A DNA stretch of 64,000 nucleotides from NCBI GenBank assembly GCA_958510875.1, contig OY294067.1:148974243-149038242 (forward strand), read 5' to 3'. A program made the translations under genes and the position numbers. Shown piece by piece: positions 51,053 through 60,449 of the stretch (position 1 is its first letter; each line of letters starts with the position of its first letter). This DNA is from Endomychus coccineus. Taxonomy: Eukaryota; Arthropoda; Insecta; Coleoptera; Endomychidae. Below the pieces are notes generated by a model. It was given only the letters and a program-made list of their open reading frames with translations, did no database searches and was not told the origin of the DNA.

Positions 51053-51153
51053 AAATAATCACCCTTATCCACTAAAAATACCATTGAAGTACTAAGGAGT
51101 GGTAGCAGAAAAGTACTTCAGTATTAAATTTAGTGGGTAAGGGTAATAATTCC
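51053..51153. repeat. Inverted repeat (about 42-bp arms)
   Basis: GAAATAATCACCCTTATCCA and TGGGTAAGGGTAATAATTCC, with the rest of their arms up to AAGTACT/AGTACTT, are inverted copies separated by about 20 bp. Confidence 0.75.
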
Positions 51154-51349
51154 GCACCTATTGGAAATAGGGTATTTGATTTTTTTTATTTCTACATTTA
51201 TGTATTTTCTCGAAAACTTCAGTACAAAGCATAGAGAATAAGGAAAAGTTTACTTTCTTTCAATGCTCCCTATAACCGGATTGCCAGGTATAATCAGATA
51301 AGTTGGAATTATAAATTTACACTCATCTGTATTTGCTCATTGAAATATA

Positions 51350-51640
51350 TATAAATAAGTTTAAAGTTTCTTCTCCTTATTGGCCACAATTTCGTGTAGG
51401 TAACATGAGAGATATAGAATTAAATTTTCGAAATTATGAAGATAACTTAGATAATTTAACATAGGATTATAATATAATTATATTATAATCTTTTACGTTC
51501 ATTCATCTTTATAATCCTATGTTAAATTATCTAAGTTATCTTCATAATTCAGAAAATTTAATTCTATATCTCTTAAGTTACCTACACGAAATTTTGGCCA
51601 ATTAGGCAAAGAAACTTTAAACTTGTTTATACTTAACCAG
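51350..51640. repeat. Large palindrome (about 120-bp arms)
   Basis: Left arm about 51,352-51,475 and right arm about 51,512-51,640 are inverted copies. Landmarks are GTGTAGGTAAC / GTTACCTACAC, GAGATATAGAATTAAATTTTC and its complement, and ATAATTTAACATAGGATTATA / TATAATCCTATGTTAAATTAT. Part of the right arm recurs at 51,933-52,015, directly after the tRNA-like sequence. Confidence 0.85.
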
Positions 51641-51860
51641 AACATTTCTCAGTCAGTTCTATTGAAATATATAAGAATAAGTACTGTCAAGTAATTGCCA
51701 ACCATAGCAATACTTTAACCTACAATCCTTAATTCAAAACGACTGAATTTTAGATGAATGTGCGTGAATCTGTGGTAGGGCATCGAATCACATTGTGTTC
51801 ATTAAAGATCTACTATCCTAACAGAGGTTCATATTTACTAAAATATAAAAATCTAACGGA

Positions 51861-51932
51861 ACCAAAGTGGTGTAATTGGTAGATACCCTGGACTAGAAAT
51901 TCAGTAATGTGAGTTCGAATCCCGCCTATGGT
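51861..51932 (+). tRNA. tRNA-like sequence, probably a SINE head or tRNA pseudogene
   Basis: These 72 nt fold as a cloverleaf: acceptor ACCAAAG/CTATGGT (6 of 7 pairs), D arm GTGT/ATAC, anticodon arm CTGGA/TTCAG with loop CTAGAAA, a 4-nt variable region, and T arm with loop TTCGAAT (one mismatch in the stem). A box TGGTGTAATTGG and B box AGTTCGAATCC are close to the Pol III consensus. The anticodon position reads AGA, which would be serine, but the long serine variable arm is missing. That, and the repeated AT-rich body following it, favour a SINE or degenerate copy over a working tRNA. Confidence 0.45.
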
Positions 51933-52124
51933 ACAATCTTTTACGTTTATTCATCTTTTTAATCCTATGTTAAATTATCTAAGTTATCTTTGCCAATTAG
52001 GCAAAGAAACTTCAAATATTTCATTACAAAACTGCTATTCTGGAATAAATGATCTGAAGGGTTTTAAAAACAATAAACCAGAGGCGAAGAAAGGAGTGGG
52101 TTCTTTCAGAACCGCCCTCTTTCT

Positions 52125-52138
52125 TAGAAGGAGGGGGT
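52125..52138 (+). promoter_or_regulatory. Polypurine tract of the LARD-like element
   Basis: TTAGAAGGAGGGGG ends 2 bp before the 3' LTR start, the position and composition required for plus-strand priming. Confidence 0.75.
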
Positions 52139-52140
52139 GA

Positions 52141-53994
52141 TGTAATAATCCGACGGATTATTACTTTTGGTTTTGGGGCCTTTGAATAATATTGATTTAA
52201 ATTCGAACTGAAAATTTTATAAATTATTATATCTTGAACACGATATACCAGACAGACCCAGCGACGGTAATCTGAGTCCTCTTTCCTGTATCATTGGCCG
52301 GTCAGCCATGAACCATGTTTTACAAACGTAAGCACGGCACGAGGTCAATGGTACTTTTTTCCCTTAGTTAGGAAAATTTTACGTGGAGTTGAACAGAGCA
52401 ATTCTTTCTCCTAGTTAGATTCCTATTGGCTGTTGTTATATTTCATGGGCGTGTTCTGATCCCGGAATTCGAAATTGAACATATTTTCTAAGATTGAGCG
52501 TGGGGTGGCCCTCCGCTTCAATGATTTCATAAAAACTAATTACTTTGACAAAAAAAGACAGTTCTCAACCACCTTCTCAGTAAGTTCTCCACCAGGAACT
52601 TGTCGGTAAAACCAGCTTGCTCCATGTACACGGGGATGCTCATTGTTGCATTAAATCAAATCAATTAATATAATGTTTGTCCAGAATATACAAATCAAGT
52701 TCAAGAAATTTATAGATATTAAATTAACAATGCAACAAAGGTTATATATCCCTGGGGGGCTAAAGCAGTGCTGGACTTGTTCGCGTCTTTCGCGTCACGC
52801 GTAAAGTGTTTGCACCCTCATTCAAAAATCATTTTGTGACAATTTTCTATCATACTAAATTTAATCCGATGTAGAAACCGAGTGTTTAAATCCTTTGTGC
52901 GTTTTTCTACAAGAGGCGAGATAAAATGGTGTTATCAGATCAACAGGGTAAGTGCATTTTGATTGCCAAAGAACAACTGTTATATTGTGTTCAACCTCCA
53001 ACCTCGGAATCGGTAATATGATATAATGTGGTTATTTACCATTCTGATAATGTTCCGCCCGCCACTGTTTTATTTGTTAATATATTTTTGTCCTGTCATT
53101 CAGGCTAAGTAGTGATCAATTGTAATTCTGCTTATCGGAGATTACTTAGGGGAAATATTAGAGTATCATGTCGATAGGCTTATCCCAGCTTACCAGAAAG
53201 AGAGGAATCCTTTGGTTTTCATTGAACATTATTTATCAATCATCGGCGTGATCAAGCGCAAAACTGATCAGTGTCCGGGGTTGTGCTTATTAGTCCTTCA
53301 TTTATTTCAACATGGACAAGACTTCGCTTGCTGGCGAAGGGGGTAGTACTAGCGACATTGATAATTTCTCAGGTTCCCCCTGGGGGTCAATCTGAACTTG
53401 ACATCTTTTTAAATCTATGCTCTATCATTCCTATAACCAAATTTTGGATTAATTTTATAAACATTCGTTGTTGGTTAATGTATCATTTTTTTTTTGTTAA
53501 TTTTGTTTTATTCAATATACATTTATTATTTAATTTGATTTACGAGTTTAACTGGAAATCCCTAATCACCTCTCAGCGAAAACGACCTTCAGAATTTACG
53601 CTTGAATAAATTTAAAGATATAGGTATAGGTAAATGTACGAGCCGGTCCCTTGGAAGGGATGGCGGCCTCATAGTCAAAAACAGCTTCTAGGTGGGCTGA
53701 AATATACGCCTAGTGGTGGCAGCTTCAAAAGAATCTCAAGGGTACACGGATCTACTGAGATCTTCGATACCCGAGCAGGTTCCAACAAACAAATCTTAAT
53801 CCACATAACACGTCGATGCGGTATTAACGCTACCTGAAATATTACACAGCCGTTTGTTACAAGTTCAAGTGTTACAAGCAGTGAGATAGGATTTCGAACC
53901 TATTCACTTATTTGGGAAATATTAAATCTGAAGCAATCTGGAGTAAGTTCAGATTTATTATTACAAAAACACAAACGCTCGGCGGAACGTTACA
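52141..53994 (+). repeat. 3' LTR of the LARD-like element
   Basis: 1,854 bp, colinear with 44,109-45,943 and with the same terminal dyad and ends. Followed by the ATAA duplication and then by the continuing BEL/Pao RT frame. Confidence 0.9.
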
Positions 53995-56110
53995 ATAACA
54001 TATCAATATATCAGCTCAATACGGTTACCTATGACACGACAGCTGCCTCTTTCTTAGCAATTCGATGTCTCAAGCAACTTTCCATTGAGAATGAAGAGTT
54101 GAATCCTATTGCAGCTAAGGTCATCGCTGATGACTTTTATGTCGACGATTTATTGACCAGCTCTGATAATGATACATAACTAGCTGTATTATGTAATCAC
54201 ATCAATCGAACTTTGATGACTGGAGGTTTCTAATTGAGACAATGGATTTCCAATGAGCAGGAAATTCTCAACTAATTGGATCAGGTGGACAAAACATGTC
54301 CGACCTTGAATTTTGGTATTCATGAAAACACGAAAACGCTTGGTTTACTTTGGTCATCAGGCACAGATAATTTATTTTACAACATAAACAATACTACTCT
54401 CTGCCATTGCACTAATCTTTGACCCCCTAGGAAATCTGAGCCCATGCATAATACAGGCCAAGCTCATGCTTCAACATTTATGGCTGAAACATGTAGATTG
54501 GGATGAAAAGGTTTCTGGTGAGTTACGTGTTGAATGGTTAGACTTCCAGAGAGATTTGAAGTGTCTCAATATATTACAAATTCCAAGATACGTTCTCAGA
54601 GCAAATAGAGAAGCCATGGAAATTCACGGGTTTTCCCACGCCTCTCAATTAGCCTATGGAGCTTGCGTTTACCTCCGTTCCGTTGACAAGTCTGGAAACT
54701 TTTTCGTTTCATTACTTTGTGCTGAATCAGAGGTAGCTCCCGTGAAACCTCAAACGATACCAAACTTTGTGAAGCATTAATCTTGGCAAGTAGTCTCAAA
54801 GGTGGTTAAGTCTCTCACCGCACCGGTGAACTCAATTTACTTGTGGACTGACTCGACTATCGTGTTGAGTTGGATAACAAACACCGGCTCACCAACTCAG
54901 AACATTCACTGCAAATAGAGTAGCCGAGATACAATCTTCCACGAGCAGCATGAAATGGCAACATGTGTCATCTGCTGATAAACCCGCGGACTCGATAACC
55001 AGAGGTGTCAGTCCAAGGCTTCTGAAGGATCATTCACTATGGTGGCACTCTTTGAACTGGAATGTCGAACATATCTCTTCGAAGAAAGTTCCTGAACTAA
55101 GGTTACAAGCCTTTGTTCCAACCGATGGCAGTCCCGACTTTATCTTCGACAGATTTTCGAATTTTAACAAGATGAAACGTGTTACAGCCTATTGTTACCG
55201 CTCCAAGAATGAATGCTTACTTTCTAAGCAAAATCGTCTCTTTGGATATCTATCTCCAAATGAATTATCAAATATGTCCTTCTTGCACTGATAAGAATTG
55301 TTCAAAGGCAATTCTTTGCAAGTGAATTAGCTTCGTTGATTCAGTGAAAACCTATTGATGAAAAAGGCCGAACTCTTTGTCCTAATTCATTATGTGGCGA
55401 ATGTAATATAATTAGAGGAGGGGGTAGACTATTGCTAGCTGACCTTCCCTTTTCAAAACGTCATCCCATTTTACTCCCTTCTAAGCATCGTTTTGTTGAT
55501 TTATTGTTCAGACATGAACACATTTCTCTGGCACACACCGGTCTGCAACAATTGTTGTACTATATTCGAGAAACTTATTTGCCATTATTAGGAAAGAACA
55601 ATGCTAAACGCGTTGTACACAATTTCACAAGATGCTATCGGGTGAAGCCAAAGGCTTTGAATCCTTTATTGGGTAACCTTCCTGAAGAACGCTCAATTTT
55701 CCGTTTAAGATTGTCGGCGTCGACTATGCAGGTCCATTCCTCATAAAGGATCGACAAGGAAAGGGTTATAAGTTATCTAAGGCGTATATAGCATTATTTA
55801 TATGAGTCGTGTCAAAGGCAATACATATTGAGCTTGTCAGCGATCTGACGAAGGACGCGTTTTTAGCGGCATTGAGACGCTTCACGTCCCGATGATTTAA
55901 GCCGACCGAGATCCATTTAGATAACGAAACCAATTTCAAGAGTGCTAACAATGAATTGATCGATTCAGTTAAATTTCTCGCGAATGAATCAGATATGATT
56001 GGTGAAACTCTAGCCAATGAAGGTATTAATTGGAGGTTCATCCCTCCTCACTAACCACATCTGGGTGGCCTATGGGAAGCTGGTGTGAAGAGTATCTGAG
56101 ATCTTATTCA
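53995..56110 (+). pseudogene. BEL/Pao LTR retrotransposon, 3' part: RT, RNase H region, integrase
   Basis: Coding resumes after the nested insertion in the frame interrupted at 44,108. About 54,010-54,178 holds the RT catalytic area (TAASFLAIRCLKQL, DDFYVDDLLTSSD). 54,466-54,780 encodes the Pao linker and RNase H start (DWDEKVSGELRVEW, GFSHASQLAYGACVYLRS). 54,950-55,291 has SSADKPADSITRGVSP. 55,432-55,746 is the integrase zinc-binding part (HEHISLAHTGLQQLLYYIRE). About 55,725-56,110 is the integrase core with stops (DLTKDAFLAALRRF, EIHLDNETNFKS, then PHLGGLWEAGVKS). At least six stops or frameshifts occur, and no 3' LTR is recognisable. Confidence 0.86.
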
Positions 56111-56566
56111 TAACTGGACTTTTCTTCAGGTCCTTTCATACGCCATTCCTTCCTCATCTCTCCATTCTTTTGGAGAATAATTGATTGAGGTCAGTTATTA
56201 TCGTGGATCTACATAATATAGACTCTTACAATATGCATGTTCAGGCACTGTTATTGTTATGTCTTTCACGTTCTTGTGTTTGGATGGCGGAAGTTGTTAT
56301 CTTATATCTACCTAATAGGTTCTTATACGATCTCTTGTTGCGATTCTGAACCTGAAGCCACGTACTAAACTAATTGGTTTGAGCAACTATTATCGTGAAC
56401 CAACATTCAAGCTCTTATAATATGTATGCTTAGGCACTGTTATTGTTATGTCTTTCAAGTTATCATGAACCTGAAGCCACGCACTAAACTATGAGAATTA
56501 ACATTAACATAACTTATACTGAAACATATCTATGGTTTCGGCGTTTACGTAGTGTAAATTCATAAT
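56111..56566. repeat. Local duplicated segment, no gene
   Basis: A segment with the order TTATTATCGTG..., CTCTTA(C/T)AATATG, GCACTGTTATTGTTATGTCTTTCA and GAACCTGAAGCCACG is present twice, at about 56,195-56,365 and 56,390-56,480, in tandem. No coding sequence after the BEL/Pao integrase. Confidence 0.6.
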
Positions 56567-56694
56567 ACTTCAGAAGTTGGAGAATAAAACTCAAATTTTA
56601 CACAAAACTTTTAACATTTAATTTGTCAGCATTTTTAAATTAGATGTTAAAAGTTTTGTCTAAAATTTGAGTTTTATTCTCCAACTTCTGAAGT
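56567..56694. repeat. Small MITE-like foldback element (128 bp)
   Basis: Arms of about 54 bp are nearly perfect inverted copies, from ACTTCAGAAGTTGGAGAATA at the left end to TATTCTCCAACTTCTGAAGT at the right end, with about a 20-bp loop. Flanks read CATAAT on the left and TATACT on the right, so a TA-type target is possible. Noncoding. Confidence 0.82.
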
Positions 56695-57057
56695 TATACT
56701 GAAACTATTCAAAACAGCTTCTATGATGCAAAACAATCGAAAACAACAAGTCAACGTCTCATACGTTATACTTAGAATAACATATTGCTTTGTGGCCCAG
56801 ATCCGAGATCTAAACATATACTTCCAATAACATTGATAGAAATAAGGTCGCAGTAGATGTACTCCACTACTTCTGCCTCAGGATATCCGGTCTCCACTTC
56901 CGGTCTAGCTGTCGATGTGCATCCGGTGCATGAGCTCGTCCTTATCAGTTTGAAAGGATGTAGGTGATAAGGAGTTTATTTTATTTGTAAAGAGTATACA
57001 GGGTGTGTTCAAAAAGTGTGTCACATGTACAGAGTCACGTGACTAACACATGGCAGC
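56695..57057. other. No recognisable gene
   Basis: Mixed sequence ending with CAGGGTGTGTTCAAAAAGTG (57,000-57,019), which resembles ends of mariner/Tc1-like elements but has no visible partner. No open frame of note. Confidence 0.45.
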
Positions 57058-57560
57058 ATGGCGGCCCTAAGGTCCAACTGTCATGGCGACCATAAGGTCC
57101 AGCTGTCATGGTGGGCATAAGGACCAGCTGTCATGGTGGCCATAAGGTCCAGCTGTCATGGCGACCATAAGGACCAGCTGTCATGGCGACCATAAGGACC
57201 AGCTGTCATGACGATCATAAGAACCAACTGTCATGGCGACCATAAGGTCCAGCTGTCATGATGGGCATAAGGACCAGCTGTCATGGCGACCATAAGGACC
57301 AGCTGTCATGGCGACCATAAGGACCAGCTGTCATGGCAATCATGAGGTACAGGTTGCTTCGTGTAGGTGTCACCACCAAGTGACAGCTGTCATGGTGACC
57401 ATAAGGTCCAGCTGTCATGGCGACCATAAGGTCCAGCTGTCATGGCGAGCATGAGGTACAGCTGTCATGGCGAGCATGAGGTACAGCTGTCATGGCTACC
57501 ATAAGGTCCAGCTGTCATGGCGACCATAAGGTACAGCTGTCATGGCGAACCCAAGGTACA
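57058..57560. repeat. 25-bp minisatellite
   Basis: About 17-20 copies of a unit like CAGCTGTCATGGCGACCATA followed by AGGWC, interrupted once near 57,355 by a GGTTGCTTCGTGTAGGTGTC variant. It merges into the longer-unit array to the right. Open frames across it are repeat artefacts. Confidence 0.9.
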
Positions 57561-58108
57561 GACTGCGTCGTGGAGGGGGCTTTGCCACCTCTAGGAAGCA
57601 ATATGTACCTTTGGTCCAAAGGTACAGGCTGCTTCATGGAGATGGCACCACCACGTGACAGCTGTCATCGAAGGTACAGAATGCTTCGTGGAGATGTCGC
57701 CACCACGTGACAGCTGTCATGGCGACCCTTGGGTACAGGCTGCTTCATGGAGATGTCGCCACCATATGACAGCTGTCATGGTGAACCAAAGGTACAGGCT
57801 GCTTCATGGAGATGTCACCACCACGTGACAGCTGTCATCGAAGGTACAGAATGCTTCGTGGAGATGTCGCCACCACGTGACAGCTGTCATGGCGACCCTT
57901 GGGTACAGGCTGCTTAATGGAGATGTCGCCACCATATGACAGCTGTCATGGTGAACCAAAGGTACAGGTTGCTTCGTGTAGGTGTCACCAACACGTGACA
58001 GCTGTCATGGTGAGCTAAAGGTACAGGCTGCTTCGTGTAGGTGTCACGTGACAGATGTCAGGGTGGACCGAAGGTACAGGCTGCTTCGTGTAGGTGTCAC
58101 CACCACGT
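57561..58108. repeat. About 59-bp minisatellite
   Basis: Units contain GGTACAGGCTGCTTCATGGA, GATGTCGCCACCA, then the E-box-like CACGTGACAGCTGTCATGG. The CAGCTGTCATGG part is shared with the 25-bp array, so one array probably grew out of the other. About eight to nine copies. Confidence 0.88.
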
Positions 58109-58119
58109 GACAAAGACTG

Positions 58120-58259
58120 CTTTGTCATTGTTTCTATCCGGCGACCATAGTTTACGAACGATGATGACGTCACTGCTTCGAACCGATGACAGTAACTGAT
58201 TCAATCCGGCGACCATAGTTCACGAACGATGATGACGTCATCATCGTTCACGAACTATG
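58120..58259. repeat. Duplicated motif ending in a palindrome with central TGACGTCA
   Basis: TCCGGCGACCATAGTT then ACGAACGATGATGACGTCA occurs twice (about 58,136 and 58,204). The second copy continues into its own inverse, giving a 46-bp near-perfect palindrome at 58,214-58,259 (21 of 23 positions paired) centred on TGACGTCA at 58,233-58,240. It may be a protein-binding site or part of the terminal structure of the Polinton-like element. Confidence 0.7.
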
Positions 58260-58339
58260 ATGGGCTAATGAGGAATAAAATGTGAATAATCATAATGATT
58301 GTATTACATTCATACACATGTTTTTCGCATGATTCAACA

Positions 58340-58492
58340 CATGCTTTAACATTCAGACAAATGTTTCAACATTCAGACACGTGTTTCAACATTCAGACAC
58401 GTGTTTCAACATTCAGACACGTGTTTCAGCATTCAGACACGTGTTTCAACATTCAGACACATGTTTCAACATTCAGACACGTGTTCCAGCAT
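58340..58492. repeat. 20-bp minisatellite with CACGTG cores
   Basis: About seven tandem copies of ACATTCAGACACGTGTTTCA with small variations. Every complete unit carries CACGTG or a one-base variant (CATGTG), a regularly spaced set of potential E-boxes 130-280 bp upstream of the ATPase gene. Confidence 0.9.
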
Positions 58493-58591
58493 TCATACCT
58501 ATTTAACATGTATTTGATACCTGATTTTGACAGAACCGTAGAAGCACCTAACCGCGCGATCAGACATACACAATATAACATCATCATCTAG

Positions 58592-58600
58592 TATATAAAC
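58592..58600 (+). promoter_or_regulatory. TATA-box-like element before the ATPase gene
   Basis: AGTATATAAACA lies 25 bp before the first ATG of the ATPase frame and matches AGTATATAAATA at 63,475. With a usual distance of about 30 bp to the transcript start, transcription could begin around 58,620, after the first ATG. In that case the paired ATGs at 58,650 and 58,653 would be used. Confidence 0.5.
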
Positions 58601-58616
58601 AAATGCTTATTAACAT

Positions 58617-59342
58617 ATGTTCCAGTATGATTTCGATTCGCCTTCAGGCATGATGAAGATTGTTAAGCAAAAAGACTCGTTGAGTATTATGAACTTAGGG
58701 TCAAGCAATGAGAATGTTGAACAACCACAACGTCACAGCTCTTTGCTGCCTAATACTCTACGAACAATAATCTGTGGTCCAAGTAATTGTGGGAAAACAA
58801 ATGTGATGTTATCTCTATTGTTAGATGCAAACGGTCTGAAATTTGAAAACGTGTACATATATTCAAAGTCTTTACACCAACCAAAATACCAGTTACTAAA
58901 GGAGACATCGAAGAAAATTGAGGGGCTTGGATATTTTCCTTGTACCGAAAGTGATGAGGTCATAGACCCCACAGAAGCGAGGCCTAATTCAATCATAATA
59001 TTCGATGATGTGATGTTTGAGAAACAGGAGAAAATTCGTGCTTATTTTTCAAGAGGGAGACACAACTCAATTGATAGTTTCTATCTTTGCCAGTCTTTTG
59101 CTAAATGTCCAAAACATGGATTGCGCGACAATGCCAATTGCTTGATTATTTTCAAACAGAATGAGCTCAATTTGAAACATATATTCACCGATCATATAAG
59201 TACCGACATGTCACTCGAAAAATTCAAAGAGATATGTAGCGTATGTTGGAAAGATAAATATGGATTCCTCATGATAAACAAAGACTGTGATATGAACAAA
59301 GGACGTTATCGCAAAGGTTTTGATAGTTATATATACATCTAA
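58617..59342 (+). CDS. Genome-packaging ATPase (FtsK/HerA type)
   Basis: 241 residues, complete. Walker A is GPSNCGKT (residues 54-61) and Walker B is SIIIFDD (125-131). The later CQSFAKCP and LRDNANCLIIFKQ resemble the sensor and strand following Walker B in viral packaging ATPases of the A32 kind. This enzyme pumps DNA into the capsid in Polintons, adintoviruses and virophages. The first ATG is used here, but in-frame ATGs at residues 12 and 13 are an alternative given the TATA position. The frame ends at 59,342, 42 bp before the next gene, and has no internal damage. Confidence 0.88.
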   Translation: MFQYDFDSPSGMMKIVKQKDSLSIMNLGSSNENVEQPQRHSSLLPNTLRTIICGPSNCGKTNVMLSLLLDANGLKFENVYIYSKSLHQPKYQLLKETSKKIEGLGYFPCTESDEVIDPTEARPNSIIIFDDVMFEKQEKIRAYFSRGRHNSIDSFYLCQSFAKCPKHGLRDNANCLIIFKQNELNLKHIFTDHISTDMSLEKFKEICSVCWKDKYGFLMINKDCDMNKGRYRKGFDSYIYI

Positions 59343-59384
59343 CATGTATATATACTTTCATTTGAAATAGACAACCCGCTCAGC

Positions 59385-60449
59385 ATGGACGTGGGTGTGA
59401 GTAACACGCTTAAAGAAAAACAACAATTGAAGAAAAAAATTTGGGAGTCAGCAAACGTTGTGAGGAAAAAATATATGGCTGTGAAATTGGGTAAAGCTGA
59501 AAATGATGAGATTCTAGATAATATGTTCAGGAATGTATCTAAACCTCTGGAGGAAATTGCGAAAAATGCTGAAATAATCAAACAAAATTCGTTGGTTAAA
59601 CCTAAAAGTATTGTTTCTACAGCAACACAAATGGAGAACATACCAATCCCAAATATTGTAACTGAAGGGGAAGAGTTCGAATATAACCCCCAAAATACTG
59701 AGGAGGATGTGTTCACCCTTGAACCTACTATCGATCAGATTCGTGAAGAATTCAGAAAACATAAGAAAGATAATGCAGAGGCTACAGAGGAGTTTCTGCA
59801 ACAATACCCCACAATAGCACGTTATTACTTGGAAGGATTCCTATTGGATGATGATGTCAAGAAATACGATGATAGAATGGGATTGCAATATAATTCAACT
59901 TTAGACAAATGGTTCATGGGTAATCAACCTATAGAAAATGATAGTGAGAGTAATATAATTATCAAGGGTACTCCGTTCAAGGGTACCACAGGACTGTATT
60001 ATTTGATATTTTACAGAGATGTTTTACCTGATACTTACACTGTGGAAGATGGGAAAAATTACAGTCAAATGATGGAGATGACTAGTGCCCATAGGCGTAA
60101 TAACGATCCAGCTGATCGAATAAGAAACATTGTAAAATACAAAAATGTACTGAAACCTTTGATTAATTCCATGAAAAGACCCAGAGCCAAAACATACACT
60201 GGAAGTGCATATATCAAAAATGATATGCTTGAATATAACGAGAAACCTATCGAATATGTTTATTGGGATGACGTTAACGAAATTGTGGATAGACTGAGAC
60301 TTCTTGTTGTATCCTCGCATGCAGGTAACCATAATCATCACAATGAGATAATCTCTATAATAGAAGAATTGATAGAGGCAGGGGTAATTGAACAAAAACC
60401 AGGTGTAAGACAAATTCATCTCAGTTATAAAGATGGTTTCAATGGATAA
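59385..60449 (+). CDS. DUF8207-like protein of Polinton/adintovirus elements (function unknown)
   Basis: 354 residues. Residues 8-70 are charged and helical, probably coiled coil. A central part (about 165-270) contains FKGTTGLYYLIFYRDVLP and YSQMMEMTSAHRR. The end contains YWDDVNEIVDRLRLL and HHNEIISIIEELIEAGVI (about 293-337). I recall these last motifs from many insect Polinton-like proteins, usually annotated as uncharacterised or with a DUF8207 domain; that name is from memory. No enzyme signature is visible. Its place between ATPase and fibre-like protein suggests a structural or assembly role, which is inference. The frame is intact and overlaps the next frame by 17 bp. Confidence 0.8.
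   Translation: MDVGVSNTLKEKQQLKKKIWESANVVRKKYMAVKLGKAENDEILDNMFRNVSKPLEEIAKNAEIIKQNSLVKPKSIVSTATQMENIPIPNIVTEGEEFEYNPQNTEEDVFTLEPTIDQIREEFRKHKKDNAEATEEFLQQYPTIARYYLEGFLLDDDVKKYDDRMGLQYNSTLDKWFMGNQPIENDSESNIIIKGTPFKGTTGLYYLIFYRDVLPDTYTVEDGKNYSQMMEMTSAHRRNNDPADRIRNIVKYKNVLKPLINSMKRPRAKTYTGSAYIKNDMLEYNEKPIEYVYWDDVNEIVDRLRLLVVSSHAGNHNHHNEIISIIEELIEAGVIEQKPGVRQIHLSYKDGFNG

Larger units (their letters stand above)
44109..53994 (+). mobile_element. Non-autonomous LTR element (LARD-like) nested in BEL/Pao
   Basis: A 9,886-bp element with two long direct repeats (44,109-45,943 and 52,141-53,994), each starting TGTAATAATCC and ending CGTTACA. A 4-bp duplication ATAA lies at 44,105-44,108 and 53,995-53,998. 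A primer-binding-like TGGTGCCAGC starts at 45,946 and a purine tract ends just before the second repeat. The 6.2-kb interior has no gag, protease, RT or integrase that I can find. The 4-bp duplication is usual of the Gypsy group. This is the pattern of a large retrotransposon derivative, moved by another element's enzymes. The host BEL/Pao frame continues across the insertion if one duplication copy and the element are discounted, which confirms the borders. Confidence 0.88.

Noticed and set aside
51861..51932. Functional serine tRNA (AGA anticodon)
   Set aside because: Class I variable region instead of the long serine arm, mismatched stems and repeat context argue for a SINE or pseudogene.
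56999..57020. Mariner/Tc1-type transposon end (CAGGGTGTGTTCAAAAAGTG)
   Set aside because: No matching inverted partner and no transposase nearby.
57492..57917. Plus-strand frames with repeated SCHGD/SWR motifs
   Set aside because: They follow the minisatellite unit and have no independent coding evidence.
57058..58492. CRISPR-like array
   Set aside because: Units are contiguous without unique spacers and the genome is eukaryotic.
58295..58591. 98-codon frame with repeated HSDTCFNIQT units
   Set aside because: Translation of the 20-bp minisatellite; no family resemblance.
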